This document shows positions 20,650 to 28,506 of a DNA stretch of 64,000 nucleotides, in pieces. The position numbers and the translations under genes are program-made. Within the stretch, counting starts at the first letter, position 1. Every line of letters starts with the position of its first letter. Location: NCBI RefSeq assembly GCF_000708715.2, contig NZ_JENB01000021.1, forward strand, positions 47,565 through 111,564. Direction: 5' to 3'. This stretch comes from Pseudomonas putida W15Oct28. Its GTDB lineage: Bacteria; Pseudomonadota; Gammaproteobacteria; Pseudomonadales; Pseudomonadaceae. The notes beneath the pieces are model-generated. The model was not told the DNA's origin. It was given only the letters and a program-made list of their open reading frames with translations, and searched no databases.

Positions 20650-20736
20650 ATGGATGAATACCAGGAAGAACTACTAGAGACCCAGGCTTACGAACTCGAC
20701 ACCCCGGAACCGGCTGACGACGCTACCGAGCTTTAG
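20650..20736 (+). CDS. Candidate 28-residue acidic small protein
   Basis: The frame encodes a 28-residue, strongly acidic peptide starting MDEYQEELLETQAYELD and ending DATEL. AGAGGA lies about 9-14 bases before the ATG, a plausible ribosome-binding site. A second tiny frame (ATG at 20627, 15 codons, MSKEDAGRW...) overlaps its start in another phase and could act as a leader. The stop overlaps the 3' end of the convergent AraC-type gene by 4 bp. No function is recognised; it may be a spurious frame. Confidence 0.45.
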   Translation: MDEYQEELLETQAYELDTPEPADDATEL

Positions 20737-21773
20737 CCCGCCCGCCGCTGGCTGCGGCGGAACTCCCCCGGCGTAAGGCACGTCCAGCGCTTGAACGCGC
20801 GCTGGAAGGCCTCGGCCGAAGCAAACCCCAACAGATAGGCAATCTCGCCGAAGGCCAGTTCCGTATCACGGATATAGGTCTCGGCCAGGTCGCGCCGTGT
20901 TTCGTTGAGCAAGTCGCGAAACCGCGTGCCTTCCTCGGCCAGCTTGCGGCGCAGTGTCCAGGTGGGTAAGTGCAAGTGCAGCGCCACTTCTTCCAGGTCC
21001 GGTTCACGGCCGCCATTGAGCAGCGGGCCCAGCAAGTGAGTGATGCGCTCACCCAGGCTGCGTACCCGTGTGCGTTGCAGCAACTCTGCCTCGCACAGTT
21101 GCAGCAGGTGCTGCCAGGTGCTCGGGCAGTGCCTGGGGTTGGCCAGTTGCAGTGTGGCGCGGCTGAGCCGCAGCTGGTTGCCCTCGGCCGCGAATTGCAC
21201 GGGTGTGCTGCTCAGGGCCTGATAACGCGCAGCGTAGGCGGGCGCGGCAAATTCGATTTCCAGGCGTTCGGCTTGTACCGCCACACCGGCCACGTCGGCG
21301 AGTTGCGCTAGCCAGCCGGCGAGCAGTGAGTCGACCACGAAGCGGTTGAAGGCGTTGTAGGGGCTGATGGAGTAGAAGCGCAACCAGGCGCCCTGGGCAT
21401 CTTCCTCAAAACTTGAATGGCCACGGTAGTTGGCCGCGTACAGTGGCTCGAAGCGCAGCAGGGTGCGCGCCGCATCGCCCAGGGTCGGCGCCTGGGCGGC
21501 GGTGACCCCGGCCAGGCCGGCATGCGCCAGGCGGCTCAGGCGCCCCATGTGCAGGCCCAGTGCGGCCTCGCCGCTCAGCTCGATGGCGGCGTGGCCCAGG
21601 TGCATGTAACGGGGGATCGACAAGCGCGCGCCAGCTTCGGCCAGGCGTGGTGCATCCAGCCCATAGCGGCGCAGCAGCGGCTCAGGGTCGTGCCCCAGCT
21701 CTCGCAGGGCCTCGGCCAGCGGCTGGACAAAGCCTACCGAAAGGTCGCCAAGGCGTACGCGAGGGCGGGCCAT
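20733..21773 (-). CDS. AraC-family transcriptional regulator
   Basis: This 346-residue regulator has an N-terminal ligand-sensing domain of the type paired with AraC helix-turn-helix modules in OruR-like proteins (about 20-205) and a C-terminal AraC DNA-binding domain (about 235-340), ending with the diagnostic pattern GFASAEAFQRAFKRWTCLTPGEFRR. It starts 4 bp after the stop of the nitrilase-like gene on the same strand, so the two are likely one transcript. Direct repeats of TTTTGATCAT upstream of that gene and of the P47-like pair are candidate targets (inference). Confidence 0.88.
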   Translation of the reverse strand: MARPRVRLGDLSVGFVQPLAEALRELGHDPEPLLRRYGLDAPRLAEAGARLSIPRYMHLGHAAIELSGEAALGLHMGRLSRLAHAGLAGVTAAQAPTLGDAARTLLRFEPLYAANYRGHSSFEEDAQGAWLRFYSISPYNAFNRFVVDSLLAGWLAQLADVAGVAVQAERLEIEFAAPAYAARYQALSSTPVQFAAEGNQLRLSRATLQLANPRHCPSTWQHLLQLCEAELLQRTRVRSLGERITHLLGPLLNGGREPDLEEVALHLHLPTWTLRRKLAEEGTRFRDLLNETRRDLAETYIRDTELAFGEIAYLLGFASAEAFQRAFKRWTCLTPGEFRRSQRRAG

Positions 21774-21777
21774 GGGC

Positions 21778-22896
21778 CTATAGCCACAGGTTCAGCAGGC
21801 GAGCGCCACGGCTGGGGGGACCCGCCAGCAACTCACCCGACTGACGGGCAAAGCCCTGGCCGTCGCCGGCCTGTTCCCAGAACTGCCCGCGCATGAACAC
21901 GCTCATGCTGCTGACGCTGGCCCCGGCGGCCTCGGTCAGGCGTTGCCAGGCGCTCTGTTCGCTGACTTCACCACGTTGCAGGGGCAGCCCGGCGCTGGCC
22001 TCCTGGTGGCGGTTGCCGCGCCATGGAGCATCCCAACTGCCCTTGCCGCTGAGGAACACCGGGTTGGCGATCAGTTGTACCGCTTGTTGTGCCAGTTGCT
22101 GATGGTTTTCCGGGTACCAGCTATCACTGCCCACCAGCACACCCAGGCGCCCGGCAGGGGTTTGCACCACTTGCAGTGGTTGTTGGCGGCCATCGTGGAC
22201 GTAGCGGCGGATTTCACTGTCGGGGAACTGCTGGCGCTGTGGCTGGCCCAGCAGTGAGCCATCACCGGCAAACACCAGGCTGCTGTTGAACAGCGGGCCG
22301 CTGCCGGCGTGCAGCACGCCCTGCTTTACGTAGGGCGCAGGCAGCACGATGGAGCCGGCCACCAAGGTGACGCCGAATTCCTTGGCCAGCCCGCCGAACA
22401 GCTGCTGGTAGTCCGCAGCCATCTGCTCGGCTTTCATGCGCAGGTGCGCATCCGCGCGCCAGTCGTCGCCGTCGGCACCCAGCATGGCCAGGCCGTAACG
22501 CAGCGGGTTGCTCAGCTCCAGCCACTGCAAAGCCTCGCGGCTTTGCGTGACCTGATAAAGCTCGTTTTTTTCCCCGCGAGCCCACAGCCAGGTACCGATG
22601 TGCTCCGGCAGCACCACCACCGTACGCGGGCTCACCAGGCCCTGGGCGCGGGCCTGCTCCAGATAGGCTGCAAGCTTGCGGTGCAGGCGTTGCAGGTTCT
22701 GGTAGTCGCCCGGGTACAGCAGCGGCTCGATGCCGAGCAGGTTGCCGTGTTCGCCCGGCACGCCATGGTTGAGTGCCAGCTCGATGCGCAGGTCGGACAG
22801 GTAGTGGCCTTCCGGGCGCTGTTGGGTCCAGAAGCCGTAGCCGCAGAGAGCGGCGATCATCACCAGCGCCAGGGCGCTTGCCAGGAGTTTTCGCAT
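21778..22896 (-). CDS. Membrane-anchored carbon-nitrogen hydrolase (nitrilase) fold protein, catalytic Cys apparently absent
   Basis: The 372-residue product begins with a signal anchor (MRKLLASALALVMIAALCGYGFW) and has a nitrilase-fold domain: the first catalytic glutamate is E98 in VVVLPEHIGTW, and the strand expected to carry the nucleophile reads GVLVGSDSWYPE (252-263), where the family usually has a cysteine three residues before P-adjacent positions (ICYD type). Here that place is G256/S257, and the catalytic lysine region is also atypical (QPQRQQF). It may be inactive or use other chemistry. In-frame ATGs at 22932 and 23046 would lengthen it; the signal-anchor start is preferred although no strong ribosome-binding site is seen at any of them. 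Confidence 0.75.
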   Translation of the reverse strand: MRKLLASALALVMIAALCGYGFWTQQRPEGHYLSDLRIELALNHGVPGEHGNLLGIEPLLYPGDYQNLQRLHRKLAAYLEQARAQGLVSPRTVVVLPEHIGTWLWARGEKNELYQVTQSREALQWLELSNPLRYGLAMLGADGDDWRADAHLRMKAEQMAADYQQLFGGLAKEFGVTLVAGSIVLPAPYVKQGVLHAGSGPLFNSSLVFAGDGSLLGQPQRQQFPDSEIRRYVHDGRQQPLQVVQTPAGRLGVLVGSDSWYPENHQQLAQQAVQLIANPVFLSGKGSWDAPWRGNRHQEASAGLPLQRGEVSEQSAWQRLTEAAGASVSSMSVFMRGQFWEQAGDGQGFARQSGELLAGPPSRGARLLNLWL

Positions 22897-22952
22897 GAAG
22901 CGTTGGGCATTCGCTAAAAGTTGAGTGGCCATGCGGATCAATGTGGTCGCAA

Positions 22953-22978
22953 GCTCAAGCCTTTTAATCGGCTTGAGC
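22953..22978 (-). other. Hairpin in leader of the nitrilase-like gene
   Basis: GCTCAAGCC (22953-22961) pairs with GGCTTGAGC (22970-22978) around the loop TTTTAATC. It is nested inside a second inverted pair, GGATCAATG (22935-22943) and CATTGATCC (22988-22996). It could be a regulatory leader or an operator array. Confidence 0.45.
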
Positions 22979-23047
22979 AGCGCACTGCATTGATCCATGC
23001 ACAATCGACTTTTGATCATACCAAAGGAATGGCGATGGGCGTGCACG

Positions 23048-23073
23048 AACCCCGGGCATTGATGCCCGGGGTT
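23048..23073. terminator. Strong GC hairpin after the P47-like pair
   Basis: AACCCCGGGCA pairs perfectly with TGCCCGGGGTT. No T run follows in the minus direction, so it may be an mRNA 3'-end stabiliser or weak terminator for the P47-like operon, 12 bp past its last stop. Confidence 0.5.
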
Positions 23074-23085
23074 GTGTTGGCGAGG

Positions 23086-24729
23086 TCAGGCGGCCAGCGT
23101 CGCCAGGGCGAGGCGTCCGTTCTGGACGCAGAACTTCTCGAGCAACTTCAGCGAGCCGCCGAATATCAGGGCACCGGAATAGGTGATGTCGGTCAGGACA
23201 AAGGCATCTGGTTCACTGAATGGCCATTTGACCTGATTCGCCGCCACTTTGACCATGGGCGCTATGGACGGAATGTTGTTGGTTACCCCGCCAGCCACCA
23301 CGCGCTCGATGATCACGTGGATGACGATGCTGACAATGGCCACTACCAACGCCGCGATGATGCCCACGATCAACGCCATCACCCTGCCACCGACACCACC
23401 GGCCACCGCAGTGGCCACGGCGGCAATTGCGCCCAGAATGGCTTCGGTAACGACCACCCAGGTGGCGATGTCGGTCGTGTTCTGGACATCCGGGTCTCCC
23501 ACCATGGCATACACCATGACCTGTTCGCCCTTGTCGTTGACGCCCAATTGCAGCGTCTGCTTGGTGACGATGCGGGTATAGGCCACGATACCGGGCGAGA
23601 TGTCCGTGCGTACCTTGCACTCGGTACGGATATAGGACTCGTCAAAGTTGATATCGAATTTTTCGGCCACGGGATGATAGGTGATGGCCCCATACTTGAC
23701 GCTGTCGAGCTTCAGGTTGTTGGCCGTGATGGACGTGCCCGCCGCATCCAGGGTGAAGTTGGCCTCTGTGGTACCCTCGAAGATGAACGGCAATGCCGCC
23801 AGCAGTTGGTACTTGACGAAGATTTCCCGGCTGATGAGGAAGTTGGCATTGTTGTCCGCAGCCAGCAGCACGGCAGGCAACTGGTTTGGCAGGCCGGTGG
23901 AGTCACGTTCGTTGGTCATGGCCAGTACCCCGAAGATACTGCTTTCCTCGCTGTTCTTGTCGGTGTAGGCGTAGCTCATGGACGTTGCTCGCAGCCATTT
24001 GAAATCCTCGCTTTCCTTGCCCATGTTGTTGATCAGTACGGTGCTGAACAGGGTGTCGAACTTCTTCAGGTTCTCGGGCTGGTTCAGCCAGGCTTCAAGT
24101 ACGCCGCGCATCACACTCTGGTCGATGCCGCTCAAGACGTTGCCCGGGTCCTTGAGGGCAATCACCGCAGCGATCGGGTCATCAGGGTCGGTCGCCTGGG
24201 TGTTGATCTGCAGCTCGTATTTACCGTCAGAGGCCGATATCGGGTTTGGCGCCGGGAAGTAGCTGAGCTTGACGTAGACATCCGCAGACATCCCCTGGAC
24301 CTGGTAGGTCTTGCCACCGAGGCCTTTGTAAGTCCCTGAACCAAAAGGTATGCGTACCTTGACATTGCGTCCGTCGCCGCCGGTGGTAATTGACCAGGCA
24401 TCGAAGTCGGCCTTGATCGAGAAGCTGTCGACCCCGGCGTCCATGTTGGCGGGGTAGGTTTTTTCCAAGGCTATGCGCTGGTTTAGCGCGGAGACCCGGC
24501 AGATGCTCACGGTATCCCAGCCATTGGTCGAGACCGGGCTGGCCAATGTTGCGGCATTGGTCAGCAGCTGCGCGGCCTGCAAGGCGTCTTCGGAACTGTG
24601 TACGCGCGCCGCGTTGCGGTACAGGGGCGATTCGCGCAGGGTCTGCCGCGCGGTTTCGTTGAGGTGATCGAGTCGCAGCGAGATGGGCTGGGCAAACCCG
24701 GACAGCATGACCTTGCTTTCATTGCTCAT
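23086..24729 (-). CDS. P47/TULIP-like protein with N-terminal extension
   Basis: This 547-residue protein resembles the clostridial P-47 family (TULIP, lipid-binding tubular fold): after a 68-residue N-terminal extension comes TNGWDTVSI, then FDAWSITTGGDGRNVKVRIPFGSG, the family's first-strand pattern. Around residues 420-485 there is a long alanine/valine/isoleucine-rich hydrophobic stretch containing GGVGGR, enough for a membrane hairpin. No signal peptide is visible. The ATG at 24729 follows AAGGAG; an upstream ATG at 24864 lies inside the preceding gene and is rejected. It is the second gene of a pair, 25 bp after the first. Its role is unknown; clostridial relatives accompany toxins and bind lipids. 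Confidence 0.75.
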   Translation of the reverse strand: MSNESKVMLSGFAQPISLRLDHLNETARQTLRESPLYRNAARVHSSEDALQAAQLLTNAATLASPVSTNGWDTVSICRVSALNQRIALEKTYPANMDAGVDSFSIKADFDAWSITTGGDGRNVKVRIPFGSGTYKGLGGKTYQVQGMSADVYVKLSYFPAPNPISASDGKYELQINTQATDPDDPIAAVIALKDPGNVLSGIDQSVMRGVLEAWLNQPENLKKFDTLFSTVLINNMGKESEDFKWLRATSMSYAYTDKNSEESSIFGVLAMTNERDSTGLPNQLPAVLLAADNNANFLISREIFVKYQLLAALPFIFEGTTEANFTLDAAGTSITANNLKLDSVKYGAITYHPVAEKFDINFDESYIRTECKVRTDISPGIVAYTRIVTKQTLQLGVNDKGEQVMVYAMVGDPDVQNTTDIATWVVVTEAILGAIAAVATAVAGGVGGRVMALIVGIIAALVVAIVSIVIHVIIERVVAGGVTNNIPSIAPMVKVAANQVKWPFSEPDAFVLTDITYSGALIFGGSLKLLEKFCVQNGRLALATLAA

Positions 24730-24754
24730 GATACGGCTCCTTGTGTTGGTGGGG

Positions 24755-25987
24755 TCACACGTAGTTGATGACAAGGGCCTCGGCGAGATAGCTCGACGAA
24801 GCAGTATGCGTGTCGTTGCTCCAGGACACGCAATCGATGGTGTCAGCCTTGACCGAGCCGCCACGCGCGGCGATGGCGCTGATCAGGTCATCGGAGATGA
24901 CAGCAGTGACGATGTGGGTGATCAGGCTGACGATGGGTGAGAGCCAGGCCAGGTACCAGGGAATATGCACTTCCTTTCTGAAGTCGGATGATTGCTTGAC
25001 GAAGCTGATGGTGTTGCCGTCCAACACCAGCTTCATCCTCAACCAGCCGTTCCACTTCATGTCGATACCTGCGTGCAGGTCGCAATCGCCCTGATAATCG
25101 ATGGTGATGAAGTCACCGAGCATTCTTGCAGGGTTGCAACCGGCGAATACGACGGGGGTGTACCAGATGGCCCCTGACTTGATTGCCTTCATGCGCAAGG
25201 TTGGGATGTTCACCATTTGCGTATTGTCGATGCGGTAGTCCTGCGCCGTGGCGCCTTGGTAGAGCTGCAGCAGCCCAGGCAAGACCAGGTGTTCAAGGAC
25301 CAGGCGTGGTGACAGCACATAGCTCGACTGCCCGCCTTGGCTGATGCCCGACACATCGATATCCAGTGGCAGTTCACCAATGTCGCGTTCGGTACACACC
25401 GCCATGATTGCCAGATAACCCGAATCGAGGTAGGCGTACGTGCATTTGCGTGGCCGGGCCCAATCGGGGGCGCTGGCTTTGCTGAAGTTGATAGTGGCGA
25501 AGGTATGGGTGAACTGTCGGGGCTGTTCGACCAGATAGTTGCAGATGCAGTCCAGCACCACGGTGGCGAAAGGGCCTAACGAGCCGTCAGGGTCTTGCAG
25601 GGTAATACCGCGCAGCCAGCCACCTTCGTCGCCTTGTGGTAGGCGGGTGGAATCGGCTTTATGCAGGAAGGCCGATTTCAACTGCATCTGGCTATCGCCT
25701 TGTGGCAACAACGACAACGTGACCTCGATGATGGCAACCGCCCCGGCCAGCGAGCGGCTGGTGCCGCTGGCCTCGAAAAAACCGGAACGTATAGGCATAC
25801 GCAGGCGCAACAAACGACCGCCACCACCATTGATCACTGACCAGCAGTCGAAGACCCCGTGACAGGCGTAGCCTTCATCCGAGGTGTAGGAAAATTCGTG
25901 GTCAAGGTTCTTCCAACTGGCCGCCAGGTCACTGTTCACACTGTCCTGGCGAACGATGCTGATGGTGTCCCATCCTTTTGTCTGCAT
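24755..25987 (-). CDS. P47/TULIP-like protein
   Basis: This 410-residue protein matches the clostridial P-47 layout closely: MQTKGWDTISIV at the start, FDCWSVINGGGGRLLRLRMP at about 45-65, LVLEHLVLPGLLQ in the middle, and IPWYLAWLSPIVSLITHIV near residues 341-360, which is the amphipathic or hydrophobic hairpin position of the family. The ATG at 25987 follows a strong CGGAGGG ribosome-binding site; an ATG 32 codons earlier is rejected. No signal peptide is present. It is the first gene of a two-gene minus-strand operon whose upstream region holds two TTTTGATCATT repeats. No OrfX-type or toxin gene lies adjacent. Confidence 0.8.
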   Translation of the reverse strand: MQTKGWDTISIVRQDSVNSDLAASWKNLDHEFSYTSDEGYACHGVFDCWSVINGGGGRLLRLRMPIRSGFFEASGTSRSLAGAVAIIEVTLSLLPQGDSQMQLKSAFLHKADSTRLPQGDEGGWLRGITLQDPDGSLGPFATVVLDCICNYLVEQPRQFTHTFATINFSKASAPDWARPRKCTYAYLDSGYLAIMAVCTERDIGELPLDIDVSGISQGGQSSYVLSPRLVLEHLVLPGLLQLYQGATAQDYRIDNTQMVNIPTLRMKAIKSGAIWYTPVVFAGCNPARMLGDFITIDYQGDCDLHAGIDMKWNGWLRMKLVLDGNTISFVKQSSDFRKEVHIPWYLAWLSPIVSLITHIVTAVISDDLISAIAARGGSVKADTIDCVSWSNDTHTASSSYLAEALVINYV

Positions 25988-26178
25988 GAACAAACCCTCC
26001 GGGCGCACTGGGTAGGCGCCACGTTCCATGGGTGGATGATTTAACGCGCTTGAAGAGTCTGGCAGAGCCGAGTTGCCTGGCAAATGCGCAGGCAGACCGT
26101 TTGGCGATCAAGCCATGCGGGTCTTATAGCGGTGGTGTCATTGAGCCTTACTGCTGCTGGGGGCGAGTTCACGTGTTC

Positions 26179-26211
26179 GTTTTGATCATTAAGTTGTAAG
26201 TTTTGATCATT
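26179..26211. promoter_or_regulatory. Direct repeat GTTTTGATCATT x2 upstream of P47-like operon
   Basis: Two exact 12-bp copies (26179-26190 and 26200-26211) lie 21 bp apart, about 190 bp before the P47-like start and 105 bp before fadH. A further TTTTGATCAT is at 23010-23019. Same-face direct repeats at two helical turns resemble AraC/XylS operators. The rest of the 328-bp divergent gap (25988-26315) shows no gene. Confidence 0.5.
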
Positions 26212-26315
26212 GAGCCAATTCAAACGGCTGTTTAATGTCGCTGACAGACAAACGACGGGCCCCGCCGACCAGTGAGGTGCCCGCATACCGTGATCACGCC
26301 ACCAGGGGACCTTCC

Positions 26316-28352
26316 ATGGCCGCCGACCGCTACCCGCACCTGCTCGCTCCGCTGGACCTGGGTTTCACCACTTTGCGCAACCGCACCTTGATGGGCTCGA
26401 TGCACACCGGCCTCGAAGAGCGCCCCGGTGGCTTCGAGCGTATGGCCGCGTACTTTGCCGAGCGCGCCCGGGGTGGCGTCGGCCTGATGGTCACCGGCGG
26501 CATTGCGCCCAACGATGAAGGCGGGGTGTATTCCGGTGCGGCCAAGCTCAGCACCGAGGAAGAGGCCGACAAGCACCGTATCGTCACCGAAGCGGTGCAC
26601 GCCGCCGGTGGCAAGGTGTGCCTGCAGATCCTGCACGCCGGGCGCTACGCCTACAGCCCACGGCAGGTGGCACCTAGCGCAATCCAGGCGCCGATCAACC
26701 CGTTCAAGCCCAAGGAGCTGGACGAGGAGGGCATCGAGAAACAGATCGCCGACTTCGTCAATTGCGCGGCACTGGCCCAGCGCGCCGGTTACGACGGCGT
26801 CGAAATCATGGGTTCGGAAGGCTACTTCATCAACCAGTTCCTGGCGGCCCACACCAACCACCGCACCGACCGCTGGGGCGGCAGCTATGAAAACCGCATG
26901 CGCCTGGCGGTGGAAATCGTCAGCCGGGTACGCGGCGCGGTGGGGCCGAATTTCATCATCATCTTCCGCCTGTCGATGCTCGACCTGGTCGAGGGTGGCA
27001 GCACCTGGGACGAGATCGAGCTGCTAGCCAAGGCCATCGAGCAGGCCGGCGCGACCTTGATCAACACCGGCATCGGCTGGCACGAAGCGCGTATCCCGAC
27101 CATCGCCACCAAGGTGCCGCGTGCGGCATTCAGCAAGGTCACCGCCAAGCTGCGTGGCGTGGTGAGTATTCCGTTGATCACCACCAACCGTATCAATACC
27201 CCGGAAGTGGCCGAAGCCGTATTGGCCGAAGGCGATGCCGACATGGTTTCGATGGCCCGGCCGTTCCTGGCCGACCCGGACTTCGTCAACAAGGCAGCGG
27301 CTGGCCGCGCCGACGAGATCAACACCTGCGTCGGCTGCAACCAGGCCTGCCTGGACCACACCTTTGGCGGCAAGCTGACCAGCTGCCTGGTCAACCCGCG
27401 TGCCTGCCACGAAACCGAGCTCAACTACCTGCCCGTGCGGGCGGTTAAGCGCATTGCCGTGGTCGGCGCCGGCCCGGCCGGTTTGGCTGCGGCCACAGTG
27501 GCGGCCGAGCGTGGCCATGCGGTGACGCTGTTTGACGCCGCCAGCGAAATCGGCGGCCAGTTCAACGTGGCCAAGCGGGTGCCGGGCAAGGAGGAGTTCT
27601 TCGAAACCTTGCGCTATTTCCGCAACAAGGTGAAAAGCACGGGCGTGGACCTGCGCCTGAATACCCGTGTCGACGTACAGGCGCTGGTGGATGGCGACTA
27701 CGACGAAATCATCCTGGCCACCGGCATCGCCCCGCGTACCCCCGCCATTCCCGGTGTCGAGCATGCCAAGGTGCTCAGCTACCTGGACGTGCTGCTTGAG
27801 CGCAAGCCGGTGGGCAAGGCGGTTGCGGTGATTGGTGCGGGTGGCATCGGTTTCGATGTGTCCGAGTACCTGGTGCACGAGGGCGTGGCCACCAGCCAGG
27901 ACCGTGAGGCGTTCTGGAAGGAGTGGGGCATCGATACCCAGCTTGAGGCGCGTGGTGGCGTGGCCGGGATCAAGGCCGAGCCGCACGCTCCGGCGCGGCA
28001 GGTTTACCTGTTGCAGCGCAAGAAGTCCAAGGTGGGTGATGGCCTGGGCAAGACGACCGGCTGGATTCACCGTACCGGGTTGAAGAACAAGCGGGTGCAG
28101 ATGCTGAACAGCGTCGAGTACCTGGGTATCGACGATGCCGGTTTGCACATTCGCGTGGCGGACGGCGAGCCGCAGGTGCTGCCGGTGGACAACGTGGTGA
28201 TCTGCGCGGGGCAGGACCCGCTGCGCGAGCTGCAGGACGGCCTGGTGGCGGCGGGGCAGTCGGTGCACCTGATTGGCGGGGCCGATGTGGCGGCCGAGCT
28301 GGATGCCAAACGGGCGATCAACCAAGGGTCAAGGTTGGCGGCAGAACTCTGA
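26316..28352 (+). CDS. fadH: 2,4-dienoyl-CoA reductase (NADPH), FadH-type flavoprotein
   Basis: The enzyme reduces 2,4-dienoyl-CoA during beta-oxidation of unsaturated fatty acids. The 678-residue protein has an N-terminal FMN TIM barrel of the Old Yellow Enzyme type (to about 330), 4Fe-4S ligands C338, C341, C345 and C357 (CVGCNQAC...SC), an FAD motif VVGAGPAGLAAA, and an NADPH motif VIGAGGIGFD. The ATG at 26316 follows AGGGGACC; an earlier in-frame ATG at 26235 would add 27 residues without family support. It is transcribed divergently from the P47-like pair. Confidence 0.93.
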   Translation: MAADRYPHLLAPLDLGFTTLRNRTLMGSMHTGLEERPGGFERMAAYFAERARGGVGLMVTGGIAPNDEGGVYSGAAKLSTEEEADKHRIVTEAVHAAGGKVCLQILHAGRYAYSPRQVAPSAIQAPINPFKPKELDEEGIEKQIADFVNCAALAQRAGYDGVEIMGSEGYFINQFLAAHTNHRTDRWGGSYENRMRLAVEIVSRVRGAVGPNFIIIFRLSMLDLVEGGSTWDEIELLAKAIEQAGATLINTGIGWHEARIPTIATKVPRAAFSKVTAKLRGVVSIPLITTNRINTPEVAEAVLAEGDADMVSMARPFLADPDFVNKAAAGRADEINTCVGCNQACLDHTFGGKLTSCLVNPRACHETELNYLPVRAVKRIAVVGAGPAGLAAATVAAERGHAVTLFDAASEIGGQFNVAKRVPGKEEFFETLRYFRNKVKSTGVDLRLNTRVDVQALVDGDYDEIILATGIAPRTPAIPGVEHAKVLSYLDVLLERKPVGKAVAVIGAGGIGFDVSEYLVHEGVATSQDREAFWKEWGIDTQLEARGGVAGIKAEPHAPARQVYLLQRKKSKVGDGLGKTTGWIHRTGLKNKRVQMLNSVEYLGIDDAGLHIRVADGEPQVLPVDNVVICAGQDPLRELQDGLVAAGQSVHLIGGADVAAELDAKRAINQGSRLAAEL

Positions 28353-28378
28353 GATTGCAGGGGGCCGCTTTGCGGCCC

Positions 28379-28464
28379 TTTCGCGACACAAGGCCGCTCC
28401 TACACGGAACGCGTAATGCCAAAGGATTTGCGATCCCTTGTAGGAGCGGCCTTGTGTCGCGAAA
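28379..28464. repeat. Paired REP element
   Basis: Inverted 26-bp arms with the core CGACACAAGGCCGCTCCTAC at 28379-28404 and 28439-28464 enclose 34 bp. A short GGGGCCGC-type hairpin precedes the left arm directly after fadH and may help terminate its transcript. Confidence 0.85.
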
Positions 28465-28506
28465 GGGGCGCAAAGCGCCCCCAGGATTTCCCTGTAAACT
28501 GCGTCC

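Noticed and set aside
26235..26315. 27-codon N-terminal extension of the dienoyl-CoA reductase
   Set aside because: The extension lacks family support, and a clear ribosome-binding site lies directly before the ATG at 26316.
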